A stretch of 7,859 bases of DNA from Bacteroides sp. (lineage in GTDB: Bacteria; Bacteroidota; Bacteroidia; Bacteroidales; Bacteroidaceae): assembly GCA_030529405.1 (NCBI GenBank), contig JAUMWZ010000074.1, positions 1 to 7,859 on the forward strand, given 5' to 3'. This document shows positions 7,372 through 7,859 of this stretch, one piece after another. Position 1 is the first letter of the stretch, and the number at the start of each line of letters is the position of its first letter. Both the position numbers and the translations under genes were made by a program. The notes below the pieces were generated by a model. It saw only the letters and a list, made by a program, of their open reading frames with translations, ran no database searches and was not told the origin of the DNA.

Positions 7372-7468
7372 AAGAAGTTCGTAATGTTTATATTCCGATA
7401 CTAGACGAGGTATCAACAAGAGTCTGAGCTATTAGATTTTTGCAGGCAGAAAGTCTGATTTTCGTTAT
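7372..7468. other. ahpF 3' untranslated stretch, no gene recognised
   Basis: This is the left part of a 315-bp gap between ahpF and the next gene. It holds no convincing ORF. Small potential stems are visible (GATAC/GTATC around 7397-7414, CAGA/TCTG around 7447-7457) and the word AGTCTGA occurs twice, 31 bp apart. None is strong enough to call an RNA gene. With the terminator that follows, it would form the 3' end of the ahpF message. Confidence 0.4.
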
Positions 7469-7508
7469 AATCCGTTTATAGTGGCACAACCACGTAAGCG
7501 GATTTTTT
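7469..7508 (+). terminator. Intrinsic terminator after ahpF
   Basis: AATCCG (7469-7474) pairs with CGGATT (7499-7504). The stem continues through a G-U pair and TTA/TAA, has a small asymmetric internal loop, and closes with GTGG/CCAC around the loop CACAA. Six T follow (7503-7508). It is a good rho-independent terminator ending the ahpCF transcript and insulating the downstream secreted-protein gene. Confidence 0.82.
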
Positions 7509-7521
7509 ATTTCCATACACC

Positions 7522-7637
7522 TATTTCTGTAAACAATTCATACACAAGCCCCATGCAAACCATATACAGCTGACTTGCAGATTATATACAATTTAGCAGT
7601 AAACTATATACAACCTATTTGCAAATGATATATATTT
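7522..7637. repeat. 22-bp-phased imperfect tandem repeat (array B, four clear units)
   Basis: ATATACA words begin at 7562, 7584 and 7606, and ATATATA at 7628, each exactly 22 bp after the last. Whole units are 7550-7571, 7572-7593, 7594-7615 and 7616-7637. A fifth, less regular unit (7522-7549) has TATTTCTGTAAAC and ATACACA with a few extra bases between. The 13-base word TAAACTATATACA at 7600-7612 is identical to one in array A. The array lies between the ahpF terminator and the gene at 7687, and its last unit overlaps a possible -7 box of that gene. Confidence 0.68.
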
Positions 7638-7638
7638 G
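7631..7638 (+). promoter_or_regulatory. Possible -7 promoter box for the gene at 7687
   Basis: TATATTTG matches the Bacteroidetes -7 consensus TAnnTTTG and lies 48 bp before the ATG. No TTTG is found about 19 bp upstream; that position falls in the TATATACA of the preceding repeat unit. If the box is used, the repeat array occupies the whole region where RNA polymerase and activators would contact the promoter. Confidence 0.38.
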
Positions 7639-7686
7639 ACAAACGATTTGTAAATACAACAAAATCACAATAAAATCTTAATACGT

Positions 7687-7859
7687 ATGAAGAAAATAAT
7701 CTTATTGGCAACACTCTTCTGTGTTGCAATCCTAAATGCACAAGTAAAGTCAGACCTTGACAATAAAAAAATTCAAGGCAAAGTAAAGAAAACAACAGAA
7801 ATGACATCTACTGTACTCTTGACTCATACCTGGACAGAAGGATTATCTCCTACACAACC
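7687..7859 (+). CDS. Secreted protein of unknown function (5' part only)
   Basis: An ATG at 7687 opens a frame that continues for 57 codons to the window edge. The product begins MKKIILLATLFCVAILNAQ, a typical signal peptide with probable cleavage at LNA|Q (about residue 18), followed by VKSDLDNKKIQGKVKKTTEM. The pattern of signal peptide, then Asp-Leu, then KIxGKVKxxTE resembles, from memory, small secreted Bacteroidetes proteins of unknown role whose later parts hold short repeats; too little is visible to assign a family. It is preceded by a terminator, the 22-bp repeat array and a possible -7 box, so it probably forms its own transcription unit. There is no clear Shine-Dalgarno sequence. 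The start is well supported by the signal peptide. Confidence 0.72.
   Translation, partial: MKKIILLATLFCVAILNAQVKSDLDNKKIQGKVKKTTEMTSTVLLTHTWTEGLSPTQ

Noticed and set aside
7421..7458. Direct repeat AGTCTGA in the ahpF 3' region
   Set aside because: Seven bases occurring twice in 40 bp is too short to treat as a functional repeat.
7604..7807. Minus-strand ORF of 67 codons at the right end
   Set aside because: It overlaps the repeat array and the signal-peptide-bearing plus-strand gene and has no recognisable features.

Overview
The window looks like chromosomal DNA of an AT-rich member of the Bacteroidales (Bacteroidota). The evidence is an AhpC/AhpF pair of the type found in that order, promoters that fit the Bacteroidetes TTTG / TAnnTTTG pattern rather than -35/-10 boxes, start codons without clear Shine-Dalgarno sequences, and a large secreted TPR protein followed by an outer-membrane beta-barrel gene. 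I see no tRNA, rRNA, insertion sequence, phage gene or CRISPR array.

Left half (1-4360, minus strand): a 1003-residue secreted TPR-repeat protein is followed 28 bp downstream by a beta-barrel outer-membrane protein whose 3' end runs off the left edge. The second gene is easy to miss because no stop codon lies inside the window. It is open for 440 codons from an ATG at 1320, with a signal peptide. The two are probably one operon for an envelope complex of unknown function.

Middle (4456-7371): a zinc-ribbon NUDIX hydrolase (minus) is divergent from ahpC-ahpF (plus), the NADH-dependent alkyl hydroperoxide reductase. The 191-bp divergent region holds an exact Bacteroidetes promoter for ahpC (TTTG-N19-TACTTTTG). 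Just upstream is a ladder of ATAG/CTAT tetramers resembling an OxyR operator, which overlaps the likely -7 box of the NUDIX gene. A strong hairpin with a T-run separates ahpC from ahpF and probably lowers ahpF expression relative to ahpC.

Right end (7372-7859): a terminator follows ahpF, then an AT-rich array, then the start of a small secreted protein cut by the right edge.

The most unusual signal is a pair of 22-bp-phased imperfect tandem repeats with a shared core close to TTTNYAAAYTATATAYA. One lies at 4347-4456 (upstream of the TPR gene) and one at 7522-7637 (upstream of the last gene). They are about 3.1 kb apart and in the same orientation on the plus strand although the genes they precede point in opposite directions. 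I cannot tie them to a described element.
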